Of a stretch of DNA of 64,000 bases, positions 24,469 to 33,411 are shown piece by piece; position 1 is the first letter of the stretch, and each line of letters opens with the position of its first letter. The DNA lies in NCBI RefSeq assembly GCF_000328705.1, contig NC_019673.1, positions 1,116,001-1,180,000 on the forward strand, written 5' to 3'. The position numbers were made by a program, and so were the translations under genes. This stretch comes from Saccharothrix espanaensis DSM 44229. GTDB taxonomy: Bacteria > Actinomycetota > Actinomycetes > Mycobacteriales > Pseudonocardiaceae. Below the pieces are notes generated by a model. That model searched no databases. It was not told the origin of the DNA and saw only the letters and a program-made list of their open reading frames with translations.

Positions 24469-26777
24469 GGCTGTCCTGGCCGCGGCGGGCGGACTTCGCC
24501 GACGCGGGGTTCCTCGCCGCGCTGTTCGCCCTGGCGCTGGTGGGCTTCCACACCACCTACACCGGGTGGGCGTTCTTCGGCGTCGGCCTGGCCGGGCTGG
24601 TGCTGGGCGTGCTGGTCGGGTTCCTGGCCACCGGGCTGCGCCAGCCGATGATCACCGTGGCGTTCCTGACGCTCGCGGTGTTCTTCCTGCTCGGCGGCGC
24701 GGTCGCGACCCGCGAGCGGGTGGTGGCCGGGGTGCTGCCGACGTTGGAGAGCGTGAGCGGGCTGGCCGACCTGTCGGTGAACGCGTGGAAGCAGCTGCTG
24801 ACCACGCTGCCGCCGGTCGACGGCGGCGGGCCGTTGCTGGTGATCCCGTACATCCTGGGGCTGCTGTGCGGGTCCGGCGGGTTCACCCTGGCCCGGCGGG
24901 TCCCGGCGAGCGCCGCGCCGGTCCTCGCGCCGCTGCTGGTGCTGGCCGCGGTGATCCTGCTGGGCACCGGCGAGGAGACCGTCTTCGTGCTCGGCGTCGC
25001 GTTCGCGCTGGTGGCGCTGGCCTGGGCCGGCGTCCGGTCCCGGCGGTCGCGCCGGTCCTCGGCCGGGCTGCGCCGCGCGGCCACCGCGCTGGTGCTGCTC
25101 GGCGTCGGCGGCGGCCTGGTCGGCGGGGTCGGCGCGCTGCTGCCCGGCGCGGGGCACCGGCTCGTGCTGCGCGACTACGTCGAGCCGCCGTTCGAGATCG
25201 GCGTGTACGCGAGCCCGCTGGTCGGCTACCGCAAGTACACCAAGGACGCCAACCAGCTCTGGGACCAGACCCTGTTCACCGTCAAGGGGTTGCCGGAGGG
25301 CGAGCGGATCCGGATCGCCGCGCTGGACGACTACGACGGCTCGGTCTGGGCGGCCACCAACGGGCCGCGCGAGGTGGGCGAGCGCAACGGGTTCCAGCGG
25401 GTCGGCGCGCGCATCCCGGCGGTCGGCGAGGGCCGCGAGGTCGAGCTGGCGGTGACCGTCGAGCCCGCGTTCGAGTCCGCCGAGGAGGTCAACGCGTGGC
25501 TGCCCGGCGCGGGCAAGGCCACCCGGATCTCGTTCGAGGGCGACCGGGCCGCGTCGCACACCGAGCAGTTGCGCTACAACCTGGCCACGGCCTCCGGGAT
25601 CGTCGCCGACCGGTTGCGGGCCGGCGACAAGTACACCGTCCAGGCGGTGCTGCCCTCCGGTGACGTGCCCGAGGACCTCCAGCCCTACGGCCGGCCGGTG
25701 GTCTCGGACCTGGCGTTCGTGCGCGGCAAGGCGCAGCAGTGGGCGGGCGGCTCGCCGAACCTGGGCGACAAGCTCCGCGCGGTCGCCGGCCACCTGCGCG
25801 ACAACGGCGCCTACACCGACGGCGGGCCGGGCGAGACCGAGTACCTGCCGGGGCACGGCCTGGGCCGGATGGCCGCGTTCTTCAACGCCGCCAAGCCGGT
25901 CGGCAACGACGAGCAGTACGCGGCGGCCTACGCGCTGGTCGCCAACCACCTCGGGATGCCCGCCCGGGTCGTGCTCGGCGCGACCCCCGGCAAGGACGGC
26001 GTGGTGCGCGGCGAGCACGTGCACGCGTGGGTGGAGATCCACGTGGCCGACGGCCGCTGGCTCGCGGTCTCCGACTTCGTGCCGGACCGCTCCAAGCGGC
26101 CGGACCGGCAGCCGCCGCAGCAGGTCGACAACACCGACGCCTCGATCGTGCCGCCGCCCAACGCGATGCGGCTGCCCGACTCGCTGACCGACGCCGGCCG
26201 GGTGGAGGCCAACTCCGGGCGGCGCGGCGTGGCCGAGGACGCCTGGGTGGTGCCGTCGTGGCTGCTCGGCGTGCTGACCTGGGCCGGGCCGCCGGTGCTG
26301 CTGGTGGTCTCGGTGGTGCTGGCGATCGTGCTGCTCAAGACGCGCCGCCGGGTCCGCCGGCGGTCCACCGGGCCGATGGCGCTGCGGGTCGCGCGGGCCT
26401 GGCGGGACCTCGTGGACCACGCCCGCGACCTGGGCGCGAAGGTGCCGCTCGGGACGACCCGGCTGGAGGAGGCCGAGCACCTGGCGCACGCCTGGACGGC
26501 CGGGACGGTCGTGCCGCCCGCCTCCACGTGGCCGGTGCGCTCGGGTGCCGAGGAGCTGCCCGGGTTCGTCGAGCCGACCGTGCACAGCCCGTTGCAGCTG
26601 CGCGACCTGGCGCGGGCGGCGGACGCCACCGTGTTCGGGCCGGGCGAGCCCGGCGAGGGTGTGGTGGCGGACTACTGGCAGCGGGTGGACAAGGCGCGGC
26701 GCTCGCTGGGCCGCGGCCTGCCGTGGTGGCGGCGGTGGTTCGGGGTGGTCAACCTCCGGTCGTTCCGCCACCGCTGA
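24465..26777 (+). CDS. Transglutaminase-like (TgpA-type) membrane protein with Asp at the catalytic Cys position
   Basis: 770 residues from a GTG overlapping the DUF58 stop. About six N-terminal transmembrane helices (1-225), an extracellular transglutaminase-like domain (about 420-545), one C-terminal helix (about 585-612) and a cytoplasmic tail. The fold is clear from YAAAYALVANHLGMPARVVLG, GEHVHAWVEIHV (His520) and WLAVSDFVP (Asp537). In active relatives the first motif reads G-x-C-E-Q-F-A; here it is G-N-D-E-Q-Y-A, so Cys is Asp482 (codon 25908-25910). It is therefore predicted to be a non-catalytic pseudoenzyme, perhaps a substrate-binding or structural member of the MoxR/DUF58 complex that serves the giant surface protein. 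Confidence 0.88.
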   Translation: MRLSWPRRADFADAGFLAALFALALVGFHTTYTGWAFFGVGLAGLVLGVLVGFLATGLRQPMITVAFLTLAVFFLLGGAVATRERVVAGVLPTLESVSGLADLSVNAWKQLLTTLPPVDGGGPLLVIPYILGLLCGSGGFTLARRVPASAAPVLAPLLVLAAVILLGTGEETVFVLGVAFALVALAWAGVRSRRSRRSSAGLRRAATALVLLGVGGGLVGGVGALLPGAGHRLVLRDYVEPPFEIGVYASPLVGYRKYTKDANQLWDQTLFTVKGLPEGERIRIAALDDYDGSVWAATNGPREVGERNGFQRVGARIPAVGEGREVELAVTVEPAFESAEEVNAWLPGAGKATRISFEGDRAASHTEQLRYNLATASGIVADRLRAGDKYTVQAVLPSGDVPEDLQPYGRPVVSDLAFVRGKAQQWAGGSPNLGDKLRAVAGHLRDNGAYTDGGPGETEYLPGHGLGRMAAFFNAAKPVGNDEQYAAAYALVANHLGMPARVVLGATPGKDGVVRGEHVHAWVEIHVADGRWLAVSDFVPDRSKRPDRQPPQQVDNTDASIVPPPNAMRLPDSLTDAGRVEANSGRRGVAEDAWVVPSWLLGVLTWAGPPVLLVVSVVLAIVLLKTRRRVRRRSTGPMALRVARAWRDLVDHARDLGAKVPLGTTRLEEAEHLAHAWTAGTVVPPASTWPVRSGAEELPGFVEPTVHSPLQLRDLARAADATVFGPGEPGEGVVADYWQRVDKARRSLGRGLPWWRRWFGVVNLRSFRHR

Positions 26778-26917
26778 GACCGGTGCGCCCGAGCCGCCGG
26801 CACCCGCTCGGGCGGCCGGCCCGCCGGACCCGTCCGCCGCACCGGCTGCCGAGCCCGGCTCCGAGCACCACCGGGCCGCCGATGCCACCGGCATCCCGCC
26901 GGCGGTGATCGCCAAGG

Positions 26918-26959
26918 CAAGAGCGGCTGTCGACTCCGAGGAGTCGACAGCCGCTCTTG
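26918..26959. terminator. Bidirectional hairpin between convergent genes
   Basis: A 19-bp perfect inverted repeat with a four-base loop (CGAG at 26937-26940): left arm CAAGAGCGGCTGTCGACTC, right arm its exact complement. It lies between the transglutaminase-like gene (ends 26777) and the convergent metalloprotease gene (ends 27014), which fits a shared terminator. There is no long T run. Confidence 0.85.
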
Positions 26960-27013
26960 GTCGTTCAGGCGGTGCTGTGCTTCAGGTGGTGCTGTCGTTC
27001 AGGTGCCGGCAGC

Positions 27014-29662
27014 TCAGCAGGCGCCCAGGTCCTGCCACACGGCCCAGGAGTTCGGGTGACCCGGCTCCGCACCGGTGGAGTACCAGGTGGACTTCCACTT
27101 GTGCTCGTTGTGCGACACCTCGTCGTTGGGCACGTACGGGGAGCTGGCGCTCCACGCCGGGATCCCGTCGCAGCCGCCCGGACCGCCGCCACCGGTCACC
27201 GTGAGGGTGTAGGTGGCGGTGTGGTTGCTGTCCGTGCCGGTGGCCGTCACCGTGATGGTGTACTGGCCCTCCGGCGTGGCCGAGGTGGTGGCGATCGTCA
27301 GGGTCGACGTCTCACCGGACTCGATCGACAGCGGGTTGAACGTCGCCGTCGCGCCCGTCGGCAGGCCGGTCGCCGAGAAGTGCACCTTGTGCGGCGAACC
27401 GGCCGTGGTCGTGGTGCGCACGGTCGAGGTCACCGAGCTGCCCGCCTGGACGCTGCCGCTGCTCGGGTCGAGTGCCACCGAGAAGTCGTTGGCCGGCGGC
27501 TCGCCCCCGATCCGCAGCTGGTAGGTCGCCGAGTGCGTGGCCGCCGGGCCGGTACCCGTGACGGTCACCGTGTAGGTGCCGGCGGGCGTGGCCGCGGTGG
27601 TGGCGATGGTCAGCTTGGACGACTCGCCCGCCGCCAGCGTGGCCGGGGCGAAGCTCGCCGTCGCACCGGCCGGCAGGCCGGCCGCGGTGAGCGCGACCTT
27701 CTGCGACTCGCCGGAGGTCACCGTCGTGCCGACCGTGGTGGTCAGGGTGCCGCCCGCGTTGGTCTCGCCGCTGGCCGGGTTGAGCGCGATGGCGAAGTCG
27801 TCCTCCGCCGGGGCGGTGCCCACCGTGAGGTTGTAGGTCACGGTGTGCGTGGTGCTGCCCTGGCCGCGGACGGTCAGCGGGTAGGTGCCCGCCGCCGTGC
27901 CCGCCGCCACCGCGATGTTCAGCGTGGACGAACCGCCCGAGGTGACCGACGCCGGGTTGAGCGTCGCGGTCACGCCGCTCGGCTGGCCGGTGACGGTCAG
28001 CGCGACCGCGTGCGGCTGGCCGGTCACCGTCGTGGTGCGCACGGTGGACGAGGTGGTGCCACCGGGTGCGACCGTGCCGGCGGACGAGCTCAGCTCCAGG
28101 CCGAAGTCGTTCTGCTGGGTCGGGGTGCAGGTCGGCTCACCGGACTGGGCCGGGACGCTGACCGCCAGCCACGCCGCCTTGACCGCGTTGTACTGCGCGC
28201 ACGTCGGGTCGAGCGTCTTGGCGGCGGTGAGGGTGCCGATGCGGTACTTGAAGTGCGTCTGGGTCGACGTCTTGAGCAGCATCGCGTTGTAGAACACCCG
28301 GCCCGCGGCCTGGATGCCGATGCCCTGGACCGTGGAGCTGTTGCAGGTCGGGCTGGTCGGCTTGCCGCCGCCGGGGTTGGAGCCCTCGGCGAGCAGGTAG
28401 AACCAGTGGTTGAGCGGACCGGCCGCGGCGTGCACCTCGGTGCCGGGGATGGCGCTGGACCAGCAGTTCGGGTGGCCGCCGACGGCCTGCGGGTTGTACA
28501 TGTTGCGGATCGGGCCCTGGCCCACCAGGTTGACCGACTCGCCGACCAGGTAGTCCGGGGTGTCGAACGGGGACGGCTCGGCGGCGTAGGCCTCGGTCAG
28601 CGCGCCGAGGATGTCACCGGTCGCCTCGCCCAGGCCGGCCTCGCGACCCGCGCCGCCGGGGGTGTACTGGTCGATCGCGTGGCCGTGCTCGTGGCCCACG
28701 ACGTCCATCGACGCGATCCACTGGTTCGCGTTGTTCCGGCCGATCTCGATGTGCTGACCGGTCCAGTAGGCGTTGACCTTGTCCAGGCCGACCTTGACCG
28801 TGACGCCGCGGCCGTTGCCGTCGATGCCGTTGCGGCCCAGCCAGTTCTTCAGCATGTCCCACTGCTTCTGGGTGGACCAGAGCGTGTCGGCGCAGCCGGT
28901 TTCCTTGCTGGTGGCCCGACCCGTGCCGAAGGAGTTCGACGGCTTGGAGAAGGGCTGGTTGGTGGAGTAGTCCACGCACCGCAGGCCGGGGCGGGTGTCG
29001 TCCACCGTGCTGTTGTTGCTGGTGTCGATGTTGAGCGGGTTGGGGCCGTTCCACTCGCTCTGCCCGGTGCCCGCGTGGACGTCGTCCACCTGGTCCTCGA
29101 CGACGCCGTTGTGGGCGTTGACGTAGACGTGCAGGCGGCTCGGCGCGCCGGCCCGGGTGCCGCTCACCAGCACCTCGTAGACCAGCTTGTCCTTCTCGCC
29201 GGCCAGGACGGACAGGGTGCCGCCCTCGACCTTGTCCACCTTGGACAGCTGGGCGCGGGCGATGCTCTTGGCCCGAGCCACGCTGATCTTCGCCCTGGTG
29301 TCGACCGCCAGACCGCCTTCGTTCGCGGCGACGGTGTCCAGGACCTTGCCGGCCGCGTCGGTGGAGACGACCGCGTCGCCCCCGATGACGGGCAGGCCCT
29401 TGTAGGTGCGGTCGTAGGACACGTAGAACAGGTCCTTCGAACCGGGGATGCCGCCCTTGTGCACGGCACGGCGTTGGAACTGCTCATCAGGGCCCTTGGC
29501 CAGGGCGTCCAACCCGGACGCCGCGGCCTGGTCGGCCGCAGCCGTGGCCAGGGCGACCGGACTGGCCGGTGCCGTCGGCGCCGCTTGCGCGGCGCTCGAC
29601 GCGGCCTGGACCGACAGTGCGACCAGGCACGCGGCCAGGTACACGCCGATACTGCGTTTCAT
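27014..29662 (-). CDS. Secreted M4 (thermolysin-like) zinc metalloprotease with chitin-binding tail
   Basis: 882 residues from ATG 29662, preceded by GAGGAG. Signal peptide (about 1-28), an FTP/PepSY propeptide, then the M4 catalytic domain: HEHGH (His324, Glu325, His328) and GLGEATGD (Glu346, third zinc ligand), and a later EVHAAAGPLNHWFY segment at the catalytic-His region. Next come three tandem beta-sandwich repeats of about 95 residues (each beginning DF-x-L/I-x-L-x-S and with an STVRTTT-type strand), and a C-terminal CBM5/12-like domain (PAWSASSPYVPNDEVSHNEHKWKS region, rich in Trp). It would degrade protein in chitin-rich material outside the cell. A terminator hairpin follows. Confidence 0.92.
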   Translation of the reverse strand: MKRSIGVYLAACLVALSVQAASSAAQAAPTAPASPVALATAAADQAAASGLDALAKGPDEQFQRRAVHKGGIPGSKDLFYVSYDRTYKGLPVIGGDAVVSTDAAGKVLDTVAANEGGLAVDTRAKISVARAKSIARAQLSKVDKVEGGTLSVLAGEKDKLVYEVLVSGTRAGAPSRLHVYVNAHNGVVEDQVDDVHAGTGQSEWNGPNPLNIDTSNNSTVDDTRPGLRCVDYSTNQPFSKPSNSFGTGRATSKETGCADTLWSTQKQWDMLKNWLGRNGIDGNGRGVTVKVGLDKVNAYWTGQHIEIGRNNANQWIASMDVVGHEHGHAIDQYTPGGAGREAGLGEATGDILGALTEAYAAEPSPFDTPDYLVGESVNLVGQGPIRNMYNPQAVGGHPNCWSSAIPGTEVHAAAGPLNHWFYLLAEGSNPGGGKPTSPTCNSSTVQGIGIQAAGRVFYNAMLLKTSTQTHFKYRIGTLTAAKTLDPTCAQYNAVKAAWLAVSVPAQSGEPTCTPTQQNDFGLELSSSAGTVAPGGTTSSTVRTTTVTGQPHAVALTVTGQPSGVTATLNPASVTSGGSSTLNIAVAAGTAAGTYPLTVRGQGSTTHTVTYNLTVGTAPAEDDFAIALNPASGETNAGGTLTTTVGTTVTSGESQKVALTAAGLPAGATASFAPATLAAGESSKLTIATTAATPAGTYTVTVTGTGPAATHSATYQLRIGGEPPANDFSVALDPSSGSVQAGSSVTSTVRTTTTAGSPHKVHFSATGLPTGATATFNPLSIESGETSTLTIATTSATPEGQYTITVTATGTDSNHTATYTLTVTGGGGPGGCDGIPAWSASSPYVPNDEVSHNEHKWKSTWYSTGAEPGHPNSWAVWQDLGAC

Positions 29663-30597
29663 GCCAGCTCCTCAGGCACGCAGGGAATACCGAGGACTCG
29701 GACGACGAATGTCCCAGTCACGAGCGGCGACCTCGATAAAAACAAGTCCCTGTGTAACGCCCGCCGGGTACCCCATCGAGGTTTAACCGTTGCCAGTAGC
29801 ACCGGTCTACCCGATATTGAGCTGTTCGGGCCAATTGTCCAGGACCAGTGCGCCGGCTGGTCATATCGCCTGATCTATGGCCTGTTGATATGCCGCCGAA
29901 CGGTCGTGTCCGAATTGTCGAATGTCCCGTCCGGCCGCCGGCCCGGTGTCCGCTTCCGGATAGTGTCCGATTTCCGACGCCGGTGGCAACAGTTGCGCCG
30001 CAGGTCAGGGGGCGGCCGGTCGGCGCGCGGGTGGCGCCGGCCCGGTTGGTCCGGTCCGCTCCCGCCGTGCGGCGGTCGGTGCGCCGGGTGGGCCCGCCGG
30101 GAGTCGGTGCGGGTGCTGTTCGCCGGAACGCCGGGTCGCGCCGTCCGGTTCGATTGGCGGTGTCGCCGTCCGGCTGGGTGAAATCACCGGGGCGCTTCTT
30201 CCTGCATACCCGCCCGCGCCTTCCGGGAAAACACCCGGGACAGCTCCGGTGGGTTTTTCACCGCGTTCGGCGGTGCCCGTCGGGACTGGGTGGAAGATCG
30301 ACTGGGCCGGCCGGCGGCGGGGTGGCCGACCCGTCGGCGGACCGGCGGGCCGCAGCCTGCCGGGTCCGCCGCGGAACGGTCCGCGCGGTGCCCTTGCGTA
30401 TCGAGACGGTTATCGAACGTGACCGCCGGAATCCATTGGTAGCGAATTGGTGACTCTCGGTCTGCGGCAACTGCTGTCCGTCCCCTGTGAGGAAGATGGA
30501 CACCTCGCGGCTACTGGTTCTTGTGCTGTCGTCCACCGGCGGAACCAAGCATTCGTCGTGGCGTCGGGGGCGCATCCGAAGTGATGGGAGAAACCCG
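29663..30597. other. 935-base gap without a supported gene
   Basis: This lies between the divergent metalloprotease and the YegP-like gene. The part next to the protease (about 29730-29760 and 29800-29900) is less GC-rich than the surroundings, as expected for promoters. Open frames across it have no recognisable domain, no codon bias and no convincing ribosome site. It could hold a non-coding RNA, but I see no strong hairpin-plus-T-run to support one. Confidence 0.5.
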
Positions 30598-30936
30598 ATG
30601 GCGGTCGCGCGTTTTCAGATCTACCGGTCTTCGGCGTCCGGGGTGACCTGGCGGTTCTTGTCCGCGAACAACCGCAGCCTCGGTCAGGCGGTCGGCGGGT
30701 TCCCGTCCGTGGACGCCTGTGCCCGGGCGGTGGCGGAACTGCGGGAGAGCCTGGTGAACAGCACGCCGGCGTTGTCCCGGGACACCCAGTTGTGGTCGTG
30801 GCGGCTCAGACTCGGCGGCACGGATCTCGTCGTGTCCAGCCGCAGATATCACCGGCGGGTGCAGGCGCAGTACGCCTGCCGCAGTTTCCTGGATCTCGTC
30901 GGGCCGGCCCCCGTCGCGGCCGTGGAGCATTTCTGA
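30598..30936 (+). CDS. Small YegP/DUF1508-like protein
   Basis: 112 residues from ATG 30598 with GGGAG 8 bases upstream. Two halves resemble each other and the YegP repeat: RFQIYRSSASGVTWRFLSANNRSLGQAVGGF followed by a helix, and WSWRLRLGGTDLVVSSRRYHR followed by QAQYACRSFLDLV. That is the strand-strand-helix pattern of DUF1508. Function of the family is unknown. It lies 158 bases upstream of the Pst-like locus and could be its first gene, but the PHO-box-like repeats downstream argue for a separate promoter. Confidence 0.65.
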   Translation: MAVARFQIYRSSASGVTWRFLSANNRSLGQAVGGFPSVDACARAVAELRESLVNSTPALSRDTQLWSWRLRLGGTDLVVSSRRYHRRVQAQYACRSFLDLVGPAPVAAVEHF

Positions 30937-30966
30937 TGCGGGATTCCGGTGTTTGTGCGCAGGGCT

Positions 30967-31021
30967 GTTCGGAGTATCGGACACCAATTCGTTTCGGCCG
31001 TTCGTCCGTTGTTCACGAACC
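30967..31021 (+). promoter_or_regulatory. PHO-box-like 11-bp direct repeats upstream of the Pst-like locus
   Basis: GTTCGTCCGTT (31000-31010) is directly followed by GTTCACGAACC (31011-31021), matching the GTTCACC-type 11-bp direct repeat units bound by PhoP in streptomycetes. A further GTTCGGAGTAT at 30967 is exactly three 11-bp turns upstream; the two units between are poor matches. Position, 73 bases before pstC, fits phosphate control. GTTCGT and ACGAAC also form an inverted repeat, so another regulator is possible. Confidence 0.5.
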
Positions 31022-31093
31022 CATCCGGGCCCGGCCAACTGGGCGGGATCTGCTTGCCGCGCCAGCCCCGAGCAGAACGCGGAGCCACCGAAG

Positions 31094-32104
31094 ATGACCC
31101 AGCTGATGGACGCGCCACCGGTCGCGCCGCCGGACGAGCCACGCCGACGCGTGGCCGCGCCGGGCGGTATCGACCTGGTGTTCCGGCTGATGCTCCGGGT
31201 CGCCGGTCTCGCGGTGCTGGTGATCATGGCGACGGTCGGCCTGTTCCTGCTCACGCAGGGCACGGAGGCGTTCTCGGCGGCCGGGTTCGACTTCCTGACC
31301 ACCCAGGCGTGGGAGCCGGACTCGCTGAACTTCGGCATCGCCGCGGTGCTGATCGGCACCCTGCTGATCGCCTCGGTCGCCCTGGTGGTGGCCTTCCCGC
31401 TGGCGCTGGGCGTGGCGCTCTACATCTCCGAGTACGCGCCGCGCGGCCTCAAGCGGCTGCTGACCAGCATGATCGACCTGATGGCCGCCGTGCCGAGCGT
31501 GGTCTACGGCCTGTTCGGCTCGGTGTTCCTGCAGTGGCAGGGGGTGGACATCCCGCGCTGGATCTCCATCCAGTTCGGCTGGATCCCGTTCCTGGACGTG
31601 GACGGGGCCGACCCGACCAACCCGCTGTCGACCGACGCGGCGTACGTCACCTCGACCTTCTGGGCCGGCCTGATCGTCGGCTTCATGGTCATGCCGTTCA
31701 TCTGCTCGGTGATGCGCGAGTCGTTCACCCAGGCCCCGCAGGGCGAGCGGGAGGGCGCCTACGCGCTGGGCGCGACCCGGTGGGGCGTGATCCGCAGCGT
31801 GGTGCTCCCGTTCGGGCGCAGCGGCATGATCGGCGGCACCATGCTCGGCCTCGGCCGGGCGCTGGGCGAGACGATCGCGGTGGCGATGATCATCGCCCCG
31901 GTCTTCGCCGTCCAGACCCAGATCCTGGGCAGCGGCGGCAACTCGGTCTCCGCGCTGATCGCGATGCGCTGGGGCGCGGCGACCCCGTTCGGGCTGTCCG
32001 CGCTGATGGCGGCGGGCCTGGCGCTGTTCCTGCTGACGCTGGTGGTCAACTTCGCGGCCTCCGCCGTCATCGCCCGCAGCCGTTCCGGCCAGGGGAGTGA
32101 CTGA
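31094..32104 (+). CDS. pstC: Phosphate-type ABC transporter permease PstC
   Basis: 336 residues from ATG 31094. Six transmembrane helices and the PstC pattern: LGVALYISEYAPRGLKR, MIDLMAAVPSVVYGLFG, and the ABC-permease EAA loop REGAYALGATRWGVIRSVVLPFGRSGMIGG, then GRALGETIAVAMI. It would form one half of an inner-membrane phosphate channel with PstA, powered by PstB at the far end of the locus. An acidic/Pro-rich N-terminal tail precedes TM1. The stop touches the pstA start (TGATG). Confidence 0.92.
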   Translation: MTQLMDAPPVAPPDEPRRRVAAPGGIDLVFRLMLRVAGLAVLVIMATVGLFLLTQGTEAFSAAGFDFLTTQAWEPDSLNFGIAAVLIGTLLIASVALVVAFPLALGVALYISEYAPRGLKRLLTSMIDLMAAVPSVVYGLFGSVFLQWQGVDIPRWISIQFGWIPFLDVDGADPTNPLSTDAAYVTSTFWAGLIVGFMVMPFICSVMRESFTQAPQGEREGAYALGATRWGVIRSVVLPFGRSGMIGGTMLGLGRALGETIAVAMIIAPVFAVQTQILGSGGNSVSALIAMRWGAATPFGLSALMAAGLALFLLTLVVNFAASAVIARSRSGQGSD

Positions 32105-33411
32105 TGACCATGACCGAACCCGGCGCGAGACCCACCGACGTCACGCAGGAGATCCGCCTCCAGCCGCCGACGACCGCGCCCCGAGCAGGACTGCCCCAGG
32201 AAGGACTGCCCCAGGAGGGCGCGGCACCCCAGGGTGTTGCGCCGCAAGGCATGCCGCCGCAGGGAGCGCGCCAATGGGCAGCGCCACCGCCTGAGGTCCG
32301 GCGGGCGACCGGCACCCGGAGCGGCGCGGACGTCGCGGCGGTGCTCGGTGCGCTGGTCGCCGCCGTCGCGCTGACCGGGCTGCTGTTCGACCAGATCGCG
32401 CCGTTCTCCGGCGCGGTCGGGTTCATCGCCATCGCCTACCCGGTGTTCCTCGGCCTCTACGCGCTGCTGGTGTCGTTGGAGGACAACGGCCTCGCCGTGC
32501 GGGACAAGGTCGCGAGCGCCGTCGTGCACAGCCTCGCCCTGGTCGCGCTGGGCGCGCTGGTGTTCATCGTCGCCTACCCGATCGTGATGGGCGCGGAAGC
32601 GTTGAGCCACGCCAACTTCTTCACCGACGACATGGCCGACGCGGGCACCCTCGACCCGCTGGAGCTCGGTGGCGTGCTGCACGCCGCGGTCGGCACGCTG
32701 CAACAGATCACCATCGCCCTGGTGGTGACCGTGCCGCTCGGCCTGACCTGCGCGGTGTTCCTCAACGAGACCCGGGGACTGTTCACCCGCCTGGTCCGCA
32801 CGGTGGTCGAGGCGATGACCGCGCTGCCGTCCATCGTGGCGGGCCTGTTCATCTACGCCTCGCTGATCCTGATCGTCGGCTTCGAGCGGTCCGGGTTCGC
32901 CGCGGGCTGCGCGATCAGCGTGATGATGCTGCCGATCATGATCCGGGCGGCGGACGTGGTGCTGCGGCTGGTGCCCAGCTCCCTCAAGGAAGCCTCGCTG
33001 GCGCTGGGGGTCGGGCAGCTGCGCACCGCGTGGCACGTCACCCTGCCCACCGCCCGCTCCGGCCTGACCACCAGCGTGCTGCTGGCCACCGCGCGCGGCA
33101 TCGGCGAGACCTCGCCGGTGCTGATCACGGCGGGCTTCACCCCGTTCCTCAACTGGAACCCGTTCGTCGGGTCGCAGGTGTCGCTGCCGCTGGCCACGTT
33201 CCAACTGGTGACCTCGTCCGAGGAGACCATGAAACAGCGCGGTTTCGGCGCGGCCGCGGTGCTGATGGCCCTGGTGCTGGTGCTGTTCGTGCTGGCCCGC
33301 GTGGTCGGCGGTCGCGCTCCCGGCGAGCAGTCCACCGGGCAGTCCCGCCGCCGCGCCCGCGCCTCCGCGCACGACCTCGCCCGTTTCCAGGCCACCGAAG
33401 GAGAATCATGA
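32104..33411 (+). CDS. pstA: Phosphate-type ABC transporter permease PstA with long Gln/Pro N-terminal extension
   Basis: 435 residues, longer than the usual 280-300 because of an N-terminal cytoplasmic tail of about 70 residues with degenerate repeats (LPQEGLPQEG, then AAPQGVAPQGMPPQG) and an extra pair of hydrophobic segments. The core is typical: FLNETRGLFTRLVRTVVEAMTALPSIVAGLFI and the EAA loop KEASLALGVGQLRTAWHVTLPTARSGL, then GIGETSPVLITAGF. It partners PstC. Its stop overlaps the next ATG by four bases. Confidence 0.92.
   Translation: MTMTEPGARPTDVTQEIRLQPPTTAPRAGLPQEGLPQEGAAPQGVAPQGMPPQGARQWAAPPPEVRRATGTRSGADVAAVLGALVAAVALTGLLFDQIAPFSGAVGFIAIAYPVFLGLYALLVSLEDNGLAVRDKVASAVVHSLALVALGALVFIVAYPIVMGAEALSHANFFTDDMADAGTLDPLELGGVLHAAVGTLQQITIALVVTVPLGLTCAVFLNETRGLFTRLVRTVVEAMTALPSIVAGLFIYASLILIVGFERSGFAAGCAISVMMLPIMIRAADVVLRLVPSSLKEASLALGVGQLRTAWHVTLPTARSGLTTSVLLATARGIGETSPVLITAGFTPFLNWNPFVGSQVSLPLATFQLVTSSEETMKQRGFGAAAVLMALVLVLFVLARVVGGRAPGEQSTGQSRRRARASAHDLARFQATEGES

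Noticed and set aside
29848..30453. 201-codon frame in the 0.9-kb gap
   Set aside because: No ribosome site, no domain and no codon bias like that of neighbouring genes.
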